The notes under the pieces were generated by a model. The model saw nothing but the letters and a program-made list of their open reading frames with translations. It did not search any database and was not told where the DNA came from. From Mesorhizobium_K sp040049215 (GTDB taxonomy: Bacteria > Pseudomonadota > Alphaproteobacteria > Rhizobiales > Rhizobiaceae), in the NCBI RefSeq assembly GCF_040049215.1, contig NZ_JBDZDN010000003.1, positions 124,001 through 188,000 of the forward strand: a DNA stretch of 64,000 bases, read 5' to 3'. Below are positions 37,095-45,514 of this stretch, in pieces; position 1 is the stretch's first letter; every line of letters starts with the position of its first letter. The translations under genes were made by a program, and so were the position numbers.

Positions 37095-37772
37095 ATGCTG
37101 AACGCGAAATCAATATCGTCCCTTCTGCTGAGGCCCGAGCCGAAGCTTCCTGCGTTGCAAGGTCCCGCCCTTGTGATTGGCTCCGGCCCGGGAGCGAAAC
37201 TCCCTGACGGCTTCAATGATGCTTGGACGATTGCAACCGTGAACGCCTCCCAAGTCGTCGCGTCGTCGATGGGCTGCGGATCGCCTGACCTGACGCTGTT
37301 TGGCAACGCGGTGCTGCAGAAGCGGCCCGTCAACCGGGAAGCACAAAGCGTGCTCAGAGGATTGAGCACGGGCACGGTGATATGGCAGACCCGCAGAACC
37401 CACCTGCGAATCCGCCTCGCCATGCTCGGCTATTCATACTCCCGCATCAGCGTCTTGGACGAGGCTCGTCGCATCGAAATAGTTTCGAGCGCGGTTGGTC
37501 GCCGAGTAACGCATGCCGAGCGGCCCTCCAACGGCATACTCCTGGCGCTGCTCTGCCTTCATATGGGCAGCTCCATTGTAGTGATGACTGGCTTTTCGCT
37601 GACGCAAGCCGGCCATGCCTACAATGACAAGGGCCGAGTTCGAAACCACGTCGATGCTGACAACATGGTTCTGGCGGAAGCCTTGGCACGAGGCGCGCGG
37701 ATATATACCAGCGACCCGTTGTTTTCTTCCGAGAGCGGCATTCCGCTCTTTGGAAGTGCCACGGAAAGTTGA
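37095..37772 (+). CDS. Putative sialyltransferase-like glycan enzyme B
   Basis: A 225-residue protein with the same pattern as the products at 31405 and 33371: VIGSGPGAKLP (27-37), ATVNAS (47-52), RPSNGILLALLCLHMG (143-158), VVMTGFSLTQAG (162-173) and a late His in RNHVDADN. This parallels sialylmotifs L, S and VS. I infer a GT29/GT42-like transferase. It starts 5 bp after the second sulfotransferase gene, so it is in the same transcript. GC is mixed. Confidence 0.55.
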   Translation: MLNAKSISSLLLRPEPKLPALQGPALVIGSGPGAKLPDGFNDAWTIATVNASQVVASSMGCGSPDLTLFGNAVLQKRPVNREAQSVLRGLSTGTVIWQTRRTHLRIRLAMLGYSYSRISVLDEARRIEIVSSAVGRRVTHAERPSNGILLALLCLHMGSSIVVMTGFSLTQAGHAYNDKGRVRNHVDADNMVLAEALARGARIYTSDPLFSSESGIPLFGSATES

Positions 37773-37787
37773 TTGTTTGAGCAGCGG

Positions 37788-38612
37788 TTACGCGAAAATG
37801 CGTAGGTCTTTCCGGAACCAATAAGCAAGCAGACCAATCGGCGTCATGTTGCGCACGGATAGAAACCGGCGATAGGTCGGCAAGCTCGACGGATCGCGTG
37901 AATCCATGTGCTCGATCTGTGAAGCCGTCATTGGATAGTAGCTGTAGCTACCCCTGCGCAGTAGCATGGAGCGCTTAAGGCTTCCATTCCGGTAGCGCGG
38001 CGGAAATGGTACATGCATAAGGACCGGCGTGCGCGCGAGCACACGAATGTAGCCCATAGCGGCCAGGGCTCGCTTGTTTTGCCGCTCGCCCTCCACCATT
38101 TGCCATCCGCTTTCAGTAAGTCGATCGAGGTGAACTATCCCCACATCTACGTAGGAAGCGCGGTCGTTCTTGACGTAGCCGTCCTTCACGATCTCGACCC
38201 GTTGCCCCCGCTTCAGAAAACGGGGATCGACCTGTAGTCGCTTCGGATCAGCATCGAACAGTCTACCGTACTGCGCCAAAATCTCGCCGGTAAGCGGACG
38301 GACGAACTGCATGTCGTCCTGAACCATGAAGAGGTATCGGTAGCCTCGCTCTCGAGCGTAATCGAACATCTTTTGGATGTTGCGATAGAGATTCCCGTGC
38401 TTGCGCCCCTCTTTGGGATCGGTGTTAACGAAGACTTTGAAGCGATCCTTCCATTTTTCAATAACTTTCACGGTGCGGGGTTCGACGCTATTATCATCCA
38501 TAATGACGACATCAATGCCGCCGCAAAGCGCTTCCGTAGAACTTAGGCAGTTGTCCAACGTACTTCCCATGTTGAAAGAGAAAACGCATATAAGAACGTC
38601 GGATTGCTTCAT
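37788..38612 (-). CDS. GT2-family glycosyltransferase
   Basis: A 274-residue GT-A glycosyltransferase. The first ~105 residues carry LICVFSFNMGSTLDNCLSST, VIMDDNS (36-42) and the DxD-like FMVQDDMQF (96-103). The rest, rich in Arg and Tyr (PPRYRNGSLKRSMLLRRG), is the acceptor side. It is read against the other glycan genes and closes the variable block before lrp. Base composition is lower in GC than the lrp-trxB flank, pointing to acquisition. Confidence 0.82.
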   Translation of the reverse strand: MKQSDVLICVFSFNMGSTLDNCLSSTEALCGGIDVVIMDDNSVEPRTVKVIEKWKDRFKVFVNTDPKEGRKHGNLYRNIQKMFDYARERGYRYLFMVQDDMQFVRPLTGEILAQYGRLFDADPKRLQVDPRFLKRGQRVEIVKDGYVKNDRASYVDVGIVHLDRLTESGWQMVEGERQNKRALAAMGYIRVLARTPVLMHVPFPPRYRNGSLKRSMLLRRGSYSYYPMTASQIEHMDSRDPSSLPTYRRFLSVRNMTPIGLLAYWFRKDLRIFA

Positions 38613-38694
38613 ATATACCTATCCTGATCTTAAACTGCTAAATATTCGAACTCGGGAGATGGCCTGTGCCTAGCGAGGCACATTGCGCCTGGCC

Positions 38695-39168
38695 TTACCC
38701 GATCGCCACGACCCCCTCGTCCTTGACCTGGCGGATGGTCAGCGCGGTGCGCACCGTGTCGACATTGGGCGAAGAGGTCAGTTCCTCGATGACGAAGGTC
38801 TGGAACGTCGCGAGGTCGCTCGCCACGCAATGCAGCAAAAAGTCGGATTCGCCCGAGACCATCCAGGCGGCGCGCACGATCGGCCAGTTGCGGGTGCGGT
38901 CGGCGAAGGCCTTCAGTTCCGCCTCCGACTGGTGGTGCAGGCCAATCAGGCAGAAGGCGACCACGTCGAGGCCAAGGGCAGGGGCGTTGAGCAGCGCGCG
39001 ATAGCCGCGGATGATGCCGGCCTCCTCCAGCCGCCTGACGCGCCTCAGACACGGCGGGGCGGAGATTCCGACGCGGCTCGACAGCTCCACATTGGTGATG
39101 CGGCCTTCGCGCTGCAGCTCGCGCAGGATCTTCCAGTCGATGGAATCGAGATCGGCCTTGAGGGGCAT
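38695..39168 (-). CDS. lrp: Lrp/AsnC-family transcriptional regulator
   Basis: A 157-residue regulator with an N-terminal winged helix (LDSIDWKILRELQREGRITN; SRVGISAPPCLRRVRRLEEA) and a C-terminal RAM ligand-binding domain (VVAFCLIGLHHQSEAELKAF). It is divergent from trxB; the same order lrp-trxB-lsrB follows the lps genes in S. meliloti, which supports orthology with that lrp. Autoregulation through the dyad at 39195-39215 is likely. The effector amino acid is unknown. Confidence 0.88.
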   Translation of the reverse strand: MPLKADLDSIDWKILRELQREGRITNVELSSRVGISAPPCLRRVRRLEEAGIIRGYRALLNAPALGLDVVAFCLIGLHHQSEAELKAFADRTRNWPIVRAAWMVSGESDFLLHCVASDLATFQTFVIEELTSSPNVDTVRTALTIRQVKDEGVVAIG

Positions 39169-39194
39169 GGCGGCTTTCTGCGCAAGAATCTGTC

Positions 39195-39215
39195 GTAGTC
39201 CTGCAATTAAACTAC
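39195..39215. promoter_or_regulatory. Dyad GTAGT-N11-ACTAC, possible Lrp site
   Basis: A 5-bp inverted repeat with an 11-bp A/T-leaning spacer, 27 bp upstream of the lrp start codon. Lrp-family sites are often imperfect 15-bp or longer dyads of this form. Position is the main support. Confidence 0.4.
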
Positions 39216-39393
39216 TTTATCCCGACGGCCAGCCCTTTTTCGCGCAGCGTGCGGCCGCAGTTTCCGGGGAGCCCATAGTTTCCGGGGAGAAGGGCAACCC
39301 CTGCTTGCTGGGCGCGGTTGCAGCACCTAAATTAGCAGCGATCCCGCCAACACGGTGCGGGCATTCGATTCCGCACGTTCCGAAAGCAGTCCG

Positions 39394-40368
39394 ATGACCT
39401 TCAAGCACGCGCCAGTCCTCATCATCGGTTCCGGCCCGGCCGGCTATACGGCGGCGATCTACGCCGCGCGCGCCATGCTGAAGCCGGTGCTCGTCGCCGG
39501 CCTGCAGCAGGGCGGCCAGCTGATGATCACCACCGACGTCGAGAATTATCCCGGTTTCGCCGATCCCATCCAGGGTCCGTGGCTCATGGAGCAGATGCTG
39601 AAGCAGGCCGAGCATGTCGGCGCCGAGATCGTCAACGACATCGTCACCGAGGTGAACCTCGACGTCCGCCCGTTCCGCGCCAAGGGCGATTCCGGCACGG
39701 AATACACGGCCGACGCGCTGATTATCGCCACCGGCGCGCAGGCGAAGTGGCTGGGCATCCCCAGCGAGCGCATCTACCAGGGCTTCGGCGTCTCGGCCTG
39801 CGCCACCTGCGACGGCTTCTTCTACCGCAACAAGGACGTCGCGGTGATCGGCGGCGGCAATTCGGCGGTCGAGGAAGCGCTCTATCTGTCGAACATCGCC
39901 AGGACGGTGACGGTCATCCACCGCCGCGACGCCTTCCGCGCCGAACGCATCCTTCAGGAACGGCTGTTCAAGAAGGAGAACGTCAAGGTCGTCTGGGACA
40001 CGGCGGTCGACGAGATCACCGGCACCCCGGGCAAGGCGCCGCTGCCGCCTTCGGCCAACGGGCTGGTGCTGCGCAACACGCGCACCGGCGCGGTTTCGCG
40101 GCTGCCGGTCGACGGCGTGTTCGTCGCCATCGGTCATGCGCCCGCGGTCGAGCTGTTTGCCGGAAAGTTGAAGCAGAAGCCCAATGGTTACCTGTGGACA
40201 GAGCCGGGCTCCACCCGTGCTGACGTGCCGGGCGTGTTCGCCGCCGGCGACGTGGCGGACGACGTCTACCGGCAGGCGGTGACGGCGGCGGGCCTGGGAT
40301 GCATGGCGGCGCTCGAGGCCGAAAAATATCTCGCCGGCATCGAAGCCCATCGCGAAGCCGCCGAATAA
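39394..40368 (+). CDS. trxB: Thioredoxin reductase
   Basis: A 324-residue FAD/NADPH flavoenzyme reducing thioredoxin in the cytoplasm. GSGPAGYTAAIYAARA is the FAD-binding site, CATC in SACATCDGFF the redox-active disulfide, GGGNSAVEEALYL the NADPH site, and GVFAAGDVADDVYRQAVTAA the second FAD-contact segment. The length is normal. Upstream, a 13-bp direct repeat (AGTTTCCGGGGAG at 39257 and 39275) lies between it and lrp and could be a regulator site. Confidence 0.95.
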   Translation: MTFKHAPVLIIGSGPAGYTAAIYAARAMLKPVLVAGLQQGGQLMITTDVENYPGFADPIQGPWLMEQMLKQAEHVGAEIVNDIVTEVNLDVRPFRAKGDSGTEYTADALIIATGAQAKWLGIPSERIYQGFGVSACATCDGFFYRNKDVAVIGGGNSAVEEALYLSNIARTVTVIHRRDAFRAERILQERLFKKENVKVVWDTAVDEITGTPGKAPLPPSANGLVLRNTRTGAVSRLPVDGVFVAIGHAPAVELFAGKLKQKPNGYLWTEPGSTRADVPGVFAAGDVADDVYRQAVTAAGLGCMAALEAEKYLAGIEAHREAAE

Positions 40369-40418
40369 GACGAAAAGCATGCAGACCGGCGTGCAAGCCG
40401 GCTGACCGAGGGGAAGTG

Positions 40419-41315
40419 ATGAGTCTGGACTGGGACAAGCTACGCGTGTTTCACGCCGCGGCGGAGGCTGGGTCTTTCACCCATGCCGCCGAGACTCTGC
40501 ACCTGTCCCAGTCGGCGATTTCACGCCAGGTCAGCGCGCTGGAGCACGATGTCGGCGTGCCGCTCTTCCATCGCCACGCGCGCGGCCTCGTCCTGACCGA
40601 GCAGGGCGAGATGCTGTTTCGCACGGCGCACGACGTGCTGATGAAGCTGGAAGCCATCAAGACCCGGCTGACGGAGGCCAAGGACCGGCCTTCCGGCGTG
40701 CTCAGGGTGACGACGACGGTGGGGCTGGGCGCCGGCTGGCTGACCCAGCGCCTGCACGAGTTCACCGAACTCTATCCCGAGATCAGCCTGCAGCTCATCC
40801 TTGCCAACGAGGAGCTTGACCTCACCATGCGCCAGGCCGACTGCGCCATCCGCCTGCGCCAGCCGCAGCAGCCGGACCTGATCCAGCGGCGGCTGTTCAC
40901 CGTGCATTTCCACCTCTACGCCTCGCCGTCCTATCTGGTGAAGCACGGCAAGCCGGAAAGCATCAACGATCTGAAGAACCACCGCATCGTGACTTTTGGC
41001 CTGCCCGTGCCGACGCATCTGAGCGAACTCAACTGGCTGGAGACGGTCGGCGATTTCGAGGGCGGCCAGCGGGTGCCGACGCTGCAGATCAACGACCTGC
41101 TGTCGATTCGCCGGGCCGTGCAGACGGGCGTCGGCATCGCCATGCTGCCCGACTACCTGATCGAGAAGGATTCCGGGCTGGTGCAACTCCTGCCTGAGAC
41201 CGAAGTGCCGTCCTTCGATACCTACTTCGCCTATCCGGAGGCGATGAAGGAACAGGCAAAACTGCACGCTTTCCGCGACTTCGTCATCGCCAAGGCGCGT
41301 AGCTGGTCCTACTGA
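40419..41315 (+). CDS. lsrB: LysR-family regulator LsrB/VtlR
   Basis: A 298-residue LysR regulator: N-terminal winged helix LRVFHAAAEAGSFTHAAETL, then SQSAISRQVSALEHDVGVPL, and a C-terminal substrate-binding domain (about 95-295). Position directly after trxB (50 bp) matches S. meliloti lsrB. The orthologues in Brucella and Agrobacterium (VtlR) activate an AbcR small RNA, and a convincing AbcR-like gene follows this one. S. meliloti LsrB affects lps expression and redox stress. GAGGGGAAG precedes the ATG. Confidence 0.85.
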   Translation: MSLDWDKLRVFHAAAEAGSFTHAAETLHLSQSAISRQVSALEHDVGVPLFHRHARGLVLTEQGEMLFRTAHDVLMKLEAIKTRLTEAKDRPSGVLRVTTTVGLGAGWLTQRLHEFTELYPEISLQLILANEELDLTMRQADCAIRLRQPQQPDLIQRRLFTVHFHLYASPSYLVKHGKPESINDLKNHRIVTFGLPVPTHLSELNWLETVGDFEGGQRVPTLQINDLLSIRRAVQTGVGIAMLPDYLIEKDSGLVQLLPETEVPSFDTYFAYPEAMKEQAKLHAFRDFVIAKARSWSY

Positions 41316-41350
41316 ACATTTGTCTGCTGGACCACAGGCCTGTGCTTTTT

Positions 41351-41376
41351 GCATGGGAGCCTTGCGTCTTCCATGC
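41351..41376. promoter_or_regulatory. Inverted repeat upstream of the AbcR-like sRNA, possible LsrB/VtlR site
   Basis: GCATGGGA (41351-41358) and TTCCATGC (41369-41376) form an 8-bp dyad with one mismatch and a 10-bp spacer. It lies about 50 bp upstream of the expected sRNA start, where a LysR activator would bind. Confidence 0.45.
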
Positions 41377-41411
41377 TTGTTTAATGGGCAGGGAGAGCAC
41401 ATATAACGATC

Positions 41412-41526
41412 ATCTCTCGGGCGCGTTCTCCTCCCATTAGCGCCTGGGAGTGTTCCCCTCTGGAGGTTTAGCCTTTACTGGCAACTCCAACCAAACTTGG
41501 CCGGATCTTCTTGATCCGGCTTTTTT
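41412..41526 (+). ncRNA. AbcR-type (alpha-r15 family) trans-acting sRNA
   Basis: A ~115-nt RNA is inferred between a TATAAC-like -10 (41402-41407) and a strong terminator. It includes CTCCTCCCA (about 41428-41436), an anti-Shine-Dalgarno element of the kind AbcR RNAs use to block translation of ABC-transporter mRNAs with Hfq. Next come CCTGGGAG, CTCTGGAGG and AACTCC stem segments, then an A/C-rich spacer and the terminator. Size, order of elements and location after the lsrB/vtlR orthologue all fit. The match is from memory of the family, and the 5' end is estimated. Confidence 0.75.
41500..41526 (+). terminator. Terminator of the AbcR-like sRNA
   Basis: GCCGGATC-TTCTT-GATCCGGC followed by TTTTTT: a perfect 8-bp stem with a 5-base loop and T-run. 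Confidence 0.88.
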
Positions 41527-41625
41527 GTTTCTTGATCTCCTTGTTGTCGGCCCGCGCCGCGTGGTTGCGGCAGGGATTGCCCAAATTTAGGTCAGGCAGC
41601 CGCCCTGCTCAATCTGTGAGCAGCC

Positions 41626-42597
41626 TCACATGTAGAGCGTGGAAGGATCCATGCCCGCATAGAGTTGCGCCACCTGATCGCCGTAGCCGTTGAAAAGCAG
41701 GGTGGGGACGATCTCTCCCGTGGCGAGCACGCGCTCCGTGGCCTGGCTCCAGCGCGGATGCGACACCTCGGGGTTCACATTCGCCCAGAAGCCGTATTCC
41801 GATGGCAGAAGCGCCTCCCACAGGCCGACCGGGCGCTCCTCGACGAAGGATATCCTGCGGATCGACTTGATCGACTTGAAGCCGTATTTCCACGGTAGAT
41901 GCAGCCTGAGCGGCGCGCCGTGCTGCTTGGCGACGGGCTTGTCGTAGGCGCCGGTGACGATGAACGCGAGTTCGTTGGCGGCCTCCGCGATCGTCACGCC
42001 TTCGATGTAGGGCCAGGGGTACAGGAAGCTGTTCTGGCCGCTCGCCATGTCGGGGTCGAGAAAGGTCTCGAAGCGGACATACTTGGCCGACGCCAGCGGC
42101 TTTGCTAGGCCGACCAGCGACTTCAGCGGAAAGCCGGCCCACGGAACGGTCATCGACCAGGCTTCGACGCAGCGGTGGCGATAGAGACGGGTTTCCAGCG
42201 GGAACTTGCGCACCAGATCGTCGAAGGCGATCGTGAAGGGCTTTTCGACGAGGCCGTCGACGGCGATCTCCCACGGCCGGATGACGAGGTTCTGGGCATT
42301 TGCGGCAATGCTCTTGCTCGACCCGAACTCGTAAAAATTGTTGTAGTTTCCGTTGATCTCTTCCGGGGTGATGGGACGGTCGAGCTTGTAGGCCTCGTTC
42401 TTTTTCGCCGGGTACAGATCGGCGGTCGGGTCTGCCTCCTGCGCGGCGGGGGCCCCGGCGGTGGCGGCGAGCGAAGCGGCCGCGAACATGCCGAGGCCGA
42501 AACCCTTGAGGATCGACCGGCGGTTGAGAAAGACGGGCTCGGGCGTGGCGAACCGTTCCGCGATCTCCCACGAAGGGCGGCGATGAACAGATACCAT
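41626..42597 (-). CDS. msrP: Periplasmic methionine sulfoxide reductase, molybdopterin subunit
   Basis: A 323-residue MsrP (YedY), which repairs oxidised methionines in periplasmic proteins. The twin-arginine signal NRRSILKGFG (RR at 26-27) shows Tat export after cofactor loading. The molybdenum-binding cysteine is in HRCVEAWSM (Cys143). Other family segments are EFGSSKSIAANAQ, YLYPWPYIEG-like FLYPWPYIEG, and QHGAPLRLHLPWKYGFKSIK. The membrane partner gene msrQ is not adjacent here. Confidence 0.93.
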   Translation of the reverse strand: MVSVHRRPSWEIAERFATPEPVFLNRRSILKGFGLGMFAAASLAATAGAPAAQEADPTADLYPAKKNEAYKLDRPITPEEINGNYNNFYEFGSSKSIAANAQNLVIRPWEIAVDGLVEKPFTIAFDDLVRKFPLETRLYRHRCVEAWSMTVPWAGFPLKSLVGLAKPLASAKYVRFETFLDPDMASGQNSFLYPWPYIEGVTIAEAANELAFIVTGAYDKPVAKQHGAPLRLHLPWKYGFKSIKSIRRISFVEERPVGLWEALLPSEYGFWANVNPEVSHPRWSQATERVLATGEIVPTLLFNGYGDQVAQLYAGMDPSTLYM

Positions 42598-42709
42598 GGG
42601 TTTTGCTCCTTGGCGGCAACATCGAATGCGAATGAGGCGGCATCAACCCGCCTCACATCACGTTCGCGTGCCGCCGCAGGATTGTTACGTCCAGCGAGCC
42701 GATTTTGTT

Positions 42710-44764
42710 TCAGGCGGCCTTGCCCGCGCTGGCGCTCATCACCTGGTCGGCCAGCCGGCCGGTGAGTTCGGCCATGTGGTCGAACGTCGCCTTGTAGCTC
42801 GCGACGCCCGCCGTCGCCGAGCGCAACTCTATGATCAGGTCGCCGATCTCGGATTGCGGCATGGTCGCCTCGACGACGTCCCATCCGGGCCAGCCGGGGC
42901 GGGCGTCGAAGCCGAGGATCTGGCCGCGCCGCTGCGGCACCAGCGCCGTGATCTTCGGCGTCGTTTCCGAAGGTGTGGCGATCTCCACCTTCATGATCGG
43001 TTCGAGCAGCACCGGCGAGCACTGAGCCATGCCTTCCTTCATGCCGACGCGCGCCGCCATCTGGAACGCCATGTCGGAGGAATCGACGGCATGATAGGAG
43101 CCGTCCGACAGGTTCACGGCGATGTCGACGACCGGGAAGCCGAGCGGGCCGGATTTCAGGTACTCGCGCACACCTGTCTCGACCGACTGGATATATTGCT
43201 TGGGCACCACGCCGCCGGTGATCGTATCGGTGAACTTGAAGCCGGAGCCGCGCGGCAGCGGCTTGATGTCGATGACGACATCGCCGAACTGGCCGTGACC
43301 GCCGGACTGCTTCTTGTGGCGGCCGCGCTGAGTTGCGCTCTTGCGGATCGTCTCGCGATAGGGGACTGCCGGCGGGTGCACCTCGATCGGGATCTGGTTC
43401 TTGCCTTCCAACCGCTCCACGGTGACGCGCAGGTGCATCTCGCCGTGCCCGGACAATACCGTTTCGCCCGAATCCTGATTGTGGCGCAGCGACAGTGACG
43501 GGTCTTCCTCCGCAAGGCGCTGGATCGCCGCCGACATCTTCACCTCGTCCTTGCGCTCCTTGGGCCGCAGCGAGAAGGCGTAGACCGGCTGCGGCGGCTC
43601 GAGCGCCACCAGCGGCTTCATGCCGCCCTTGGCCGAGGTCAGCGTCTGCCCGGTCTTGACCGCATCGAGCTTGCCCAGCGCGACCGTGTCGCCGGCCTTC
43701 GCCGTCGTGAGTTTCGCCTGATCCTTGCCGAGCATCCGGTAGATGCCCGACACCTTGGCCGTCTCGCTTGCCGACAGCCAAAGCTCGGAGCCGTCGGCGA
43801 CCGTGCCGGAAAGGATGCGCGAGACCGACAGCTTGCCGCCATGGGCGGTGTGGATCGTCTTCATCACCTGGACGACCGCGGCGCTGGTGTCGGGTGCGCC
43901 GAGGCGTTTGCGGGTGGCCTCGACATCAGGCGCATCGTGGCGGATTGTCTTGAGCAGCCGCATCACCCCGTTGCCTTTTTCCGCGGTGCCGATCAGCACG
44001 GGGGTCACCGAACCGTCGCGCAGGTCGGCCGAAAGATCGTCGAACACCTCGTCGCGCGGCGGCTCCTTTTCCTCCAGCAATTGCTCCATCAACAAATCGT
44101 CATGGTCGGCCAGCGTTTCGAGCATCGAGAAGCGCGCCTCGATCTCGCGCGCCTTCTCGTCTCCAGGAATCTCGGCGATTTCGCTCTCGGCGAATTCGCG
44201 CCAGATGTAGGCGCGCTCCAGCGCCAGGTCGATCGAACCGATGACCGCGCCGTCCTTGCGCAGCGGGATCTGGCGCAGCAGCAGCGGCGCCGAGCTCGCC
44301 GGCTGCAACATCTTCAGCGTGTCGCGCACGCCGGCTGCCGTCTTGTCGATCTTGTTGAGGAACAGGATGCGCGGCACGCCGAGATCGTCGAGCTTGCGCA
44401 TGATGAGCTGGAGGGCGGGGATCTTCTTCTCGTCGGCCTCGGCGACCACCACCGCGATATCGGATGCGGCAAGCACGGCATCGGCCTCGAAGGCGAATTC
44501 GACGGAGCCGGGGCAGTCGACGAAGGTCAGGCTCTCGCCCATGAAGTCGATCGTGGCGACGGAAGCCTCGACGCTCATGGCGTGGGCTCTGGCCTCGGGC
44601 GAATGGTCGGAAACGGTGTTGCCGGAAGAGACTGGATTTTGTCGGGGTATGGCGCCCGTTCGGGCCAGAATTGCTTCAAGAAGGGTGGTTTTTCCACTGG
44701 CGAAGGGACCGACAATGGCGATGCATTTCGGTCCCGTGCGTCTTCCTCCGGCGCGACTTCCCAT
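42710..44764 (-). CDS. EF-G-like translational GTPase
   Basis: A 684-residue paralogue of elongation factor G. G1 is GPFASGKTT (19-27) instead of the canonical GHVDHGKTT, G3 is FVDCPGSVEF and G4 is NKID, so GTP binding is expected. EF-G domains II-V follow (GETVLSGHGEMHLRVTVERL in III, YRETIRKSATQRGRHKKQSG in IV, and RGQILGFDAR near the end). These 'EF-G-like' proteins occur beside true EF-G in many alphaproteobacteria; their role in translation or ribosome recycling is unclear. GGAGG supports the ATG at 44764. Confidence 0.9.
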   Translation of the reverse strand: MGSRAGGRRTGPKCIAIVGPFASGKTTLLEAILARTGAIPRQNPVSSGNTVSDHSPEARAHAMSVEASVATIDFMGESLTFVDCPGSVEFAFEADAVLAASDIAVVVAEADEKKIPALQLIMRKLDDLGVPRILFLNKIDKTAAGVRDTLKMLQPASSAPLLLRQIPLRKDGAVIGSIDLALERAYIWREFAESEIAEIPGDEKAREIEARFSMLETLADHDDLLMEQLLEEKEPPRDEVFDDLSADLRDGSVTPVLIGTAEKGNGVMRLLKTIRHDAPDVEATRKRLGAPDTSAAVVQVMKTIHTAHGGKLSVSRILSGTVADGSELWLSASETAKVSGIYRMLGKDQAKLTTAKAGDTVALGKLDAVKTGQTLTSAKGGMKPLVALEPPQPVYAFSLRPKERKDEVKMSAAIQRLAEEDPSLSLRHNQDSGETVLSGHGEMHLRVTVERLEGKNQIPIEVHPPAVPYRETIRKSATQRGRHKKQSGGHGQFGDVVIDIKPLPRGSGFKFTDTITGGVVPKQYIQSVETGVREYLKSGPLGFPVVDIAVNLSDGSYHAVDSSDMAFQMAARVGMKEGMAQCSPVLLEPIMKVEIATPSETTPKITALVPQRRGQILGFDARPGWPGWDVVEATMPQSEIGDLIIELRSATAGVASYKATFDHMAELTGRLADQVMSASAGKAA

Positions 44765-44795
44765 GATGCTGGCCTCCACTCTGGCGTTTCCATGA

Positions 44796-44861
44796 GCGGC
44801 GGCCGGCCTTCGGCCGTCGCAGACGTTTCCCAAGAAGCGGCGGCCGGCCTTCGGCCGTCGC
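44796..44861. repeat. Two 25-bp direct repeats, each a hairpin
   Basis: The same 25-bp unit occurs at 44796-44820 and 44837-44861, 41 bp apart. Within it GGCCGGCCTTCGGCCG can fold on itself. The pair lies just upstream of the EF-G-like gene and may affect its transcript or be remnants of a repeat element. Confidence 0.7.
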
Positions 44862-44952
44862 GGGGCGGGGTCTTCTGCCACCTGCCCGGCCCGCATCGTT
44901 CCACGGGTTGGAGCCGAGGGCAAGGGCGGAGTGTTCGGCCGGTCGCTGGGTT

Positions 44953-45249
44953 TTATGGCTTTGGCCGCGGCAGTCGGCCTAAAGCGGCTTTGGCAGCTAG
45001 AACGACCGCAAGGATCACCGCATTGGACACCAGGCCGACAGCGATCGGGAGCGTCCTTTCACCCTGGTCGCCGCCAAGCGCCATTGGAATGAGCACCGCG
45101 ACGAAAACGACGCCGAGCGCCAGCGGGATCCAGGTTCCGACTGTGGCCGATGTCCGGGCGGCCGTCAGCACAAGCATGATGACAAGCGCAATCCTGAATG
45201 GATCGATTATCTGCGCAAGAAAGATGTCGGCGAACCCCATGGCTGTCAT
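44953..45249 (-). CDS. Small membrane protein, unknown function
   Basis: A 98-residue hydrophobic protein with about three membrane helices (IDPFRIALVIMLVLTAARTS; GTWIPLALGVVFVAVLIPMA; ERTLPIAVGLVSNAVILAVV) and a basic Pro-rich tail. No family recognised. The ATG at 45249 is the first in frame; another at 45240 is possible. 45250-45514 has no further gene. Confidence 0.6.
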   Translation of the reverse strand: MTAMGFADIFLAQIIDPFRIALVIMLVLTAARTSATVGTWIPLALGVVFVAVLIPMALGGDQGERTLPIAVGLVSNAVILAVVLAAKAALGRLPRPKP

Positions 45250-45352
45250 TGCGGCTTTCGCCTGCAAAAATCAAGTCCGGCCATCCCATCCATTAGGATA
45301 TGATCGTTGGCTTAGACTAAAGTCGAAAATCCTCCGCCAAGTATATTGGACA

Positions 45353-45394
45353 AAAGTCATAATCCCAAAGTCATAATCCCAAAGTCATAATCCC
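45353..45394 (+). repeat. Three tandem copies of a 14-bp unit
   Basis: AAAGTCATAATCCC is repeated perfectly three times (45353-45366, 45367-45380, 45381-45394), and a fourth copy starts (AAAG). It lies about 120 bp upstream of the MHS transporter start, in an A/T-richer promoter region. Copy number may vary by slippage. Confidence 0.9.
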
Positions 45395-45514
45395 AAAGCA
45401 TCGATTTTCTTCCTGCTCTACATCTGCAATTTGTCGCGCCGATTGCCGGGACAGGCCGCTCTCACTGCGAGATCCGGAGAACTCGGCACCACAGATCATC
45501 AGGAGGATCAACGA

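Noticed and set aside
30362..38612. Capsule or exopolysaccharide operon with a polymerase and flippase
   Set aside because: No Wzx, Wzy, Wza or ABC-2 exporter gene is present in the block. The genes look like decoration enzymes for LPS made elsewhere.
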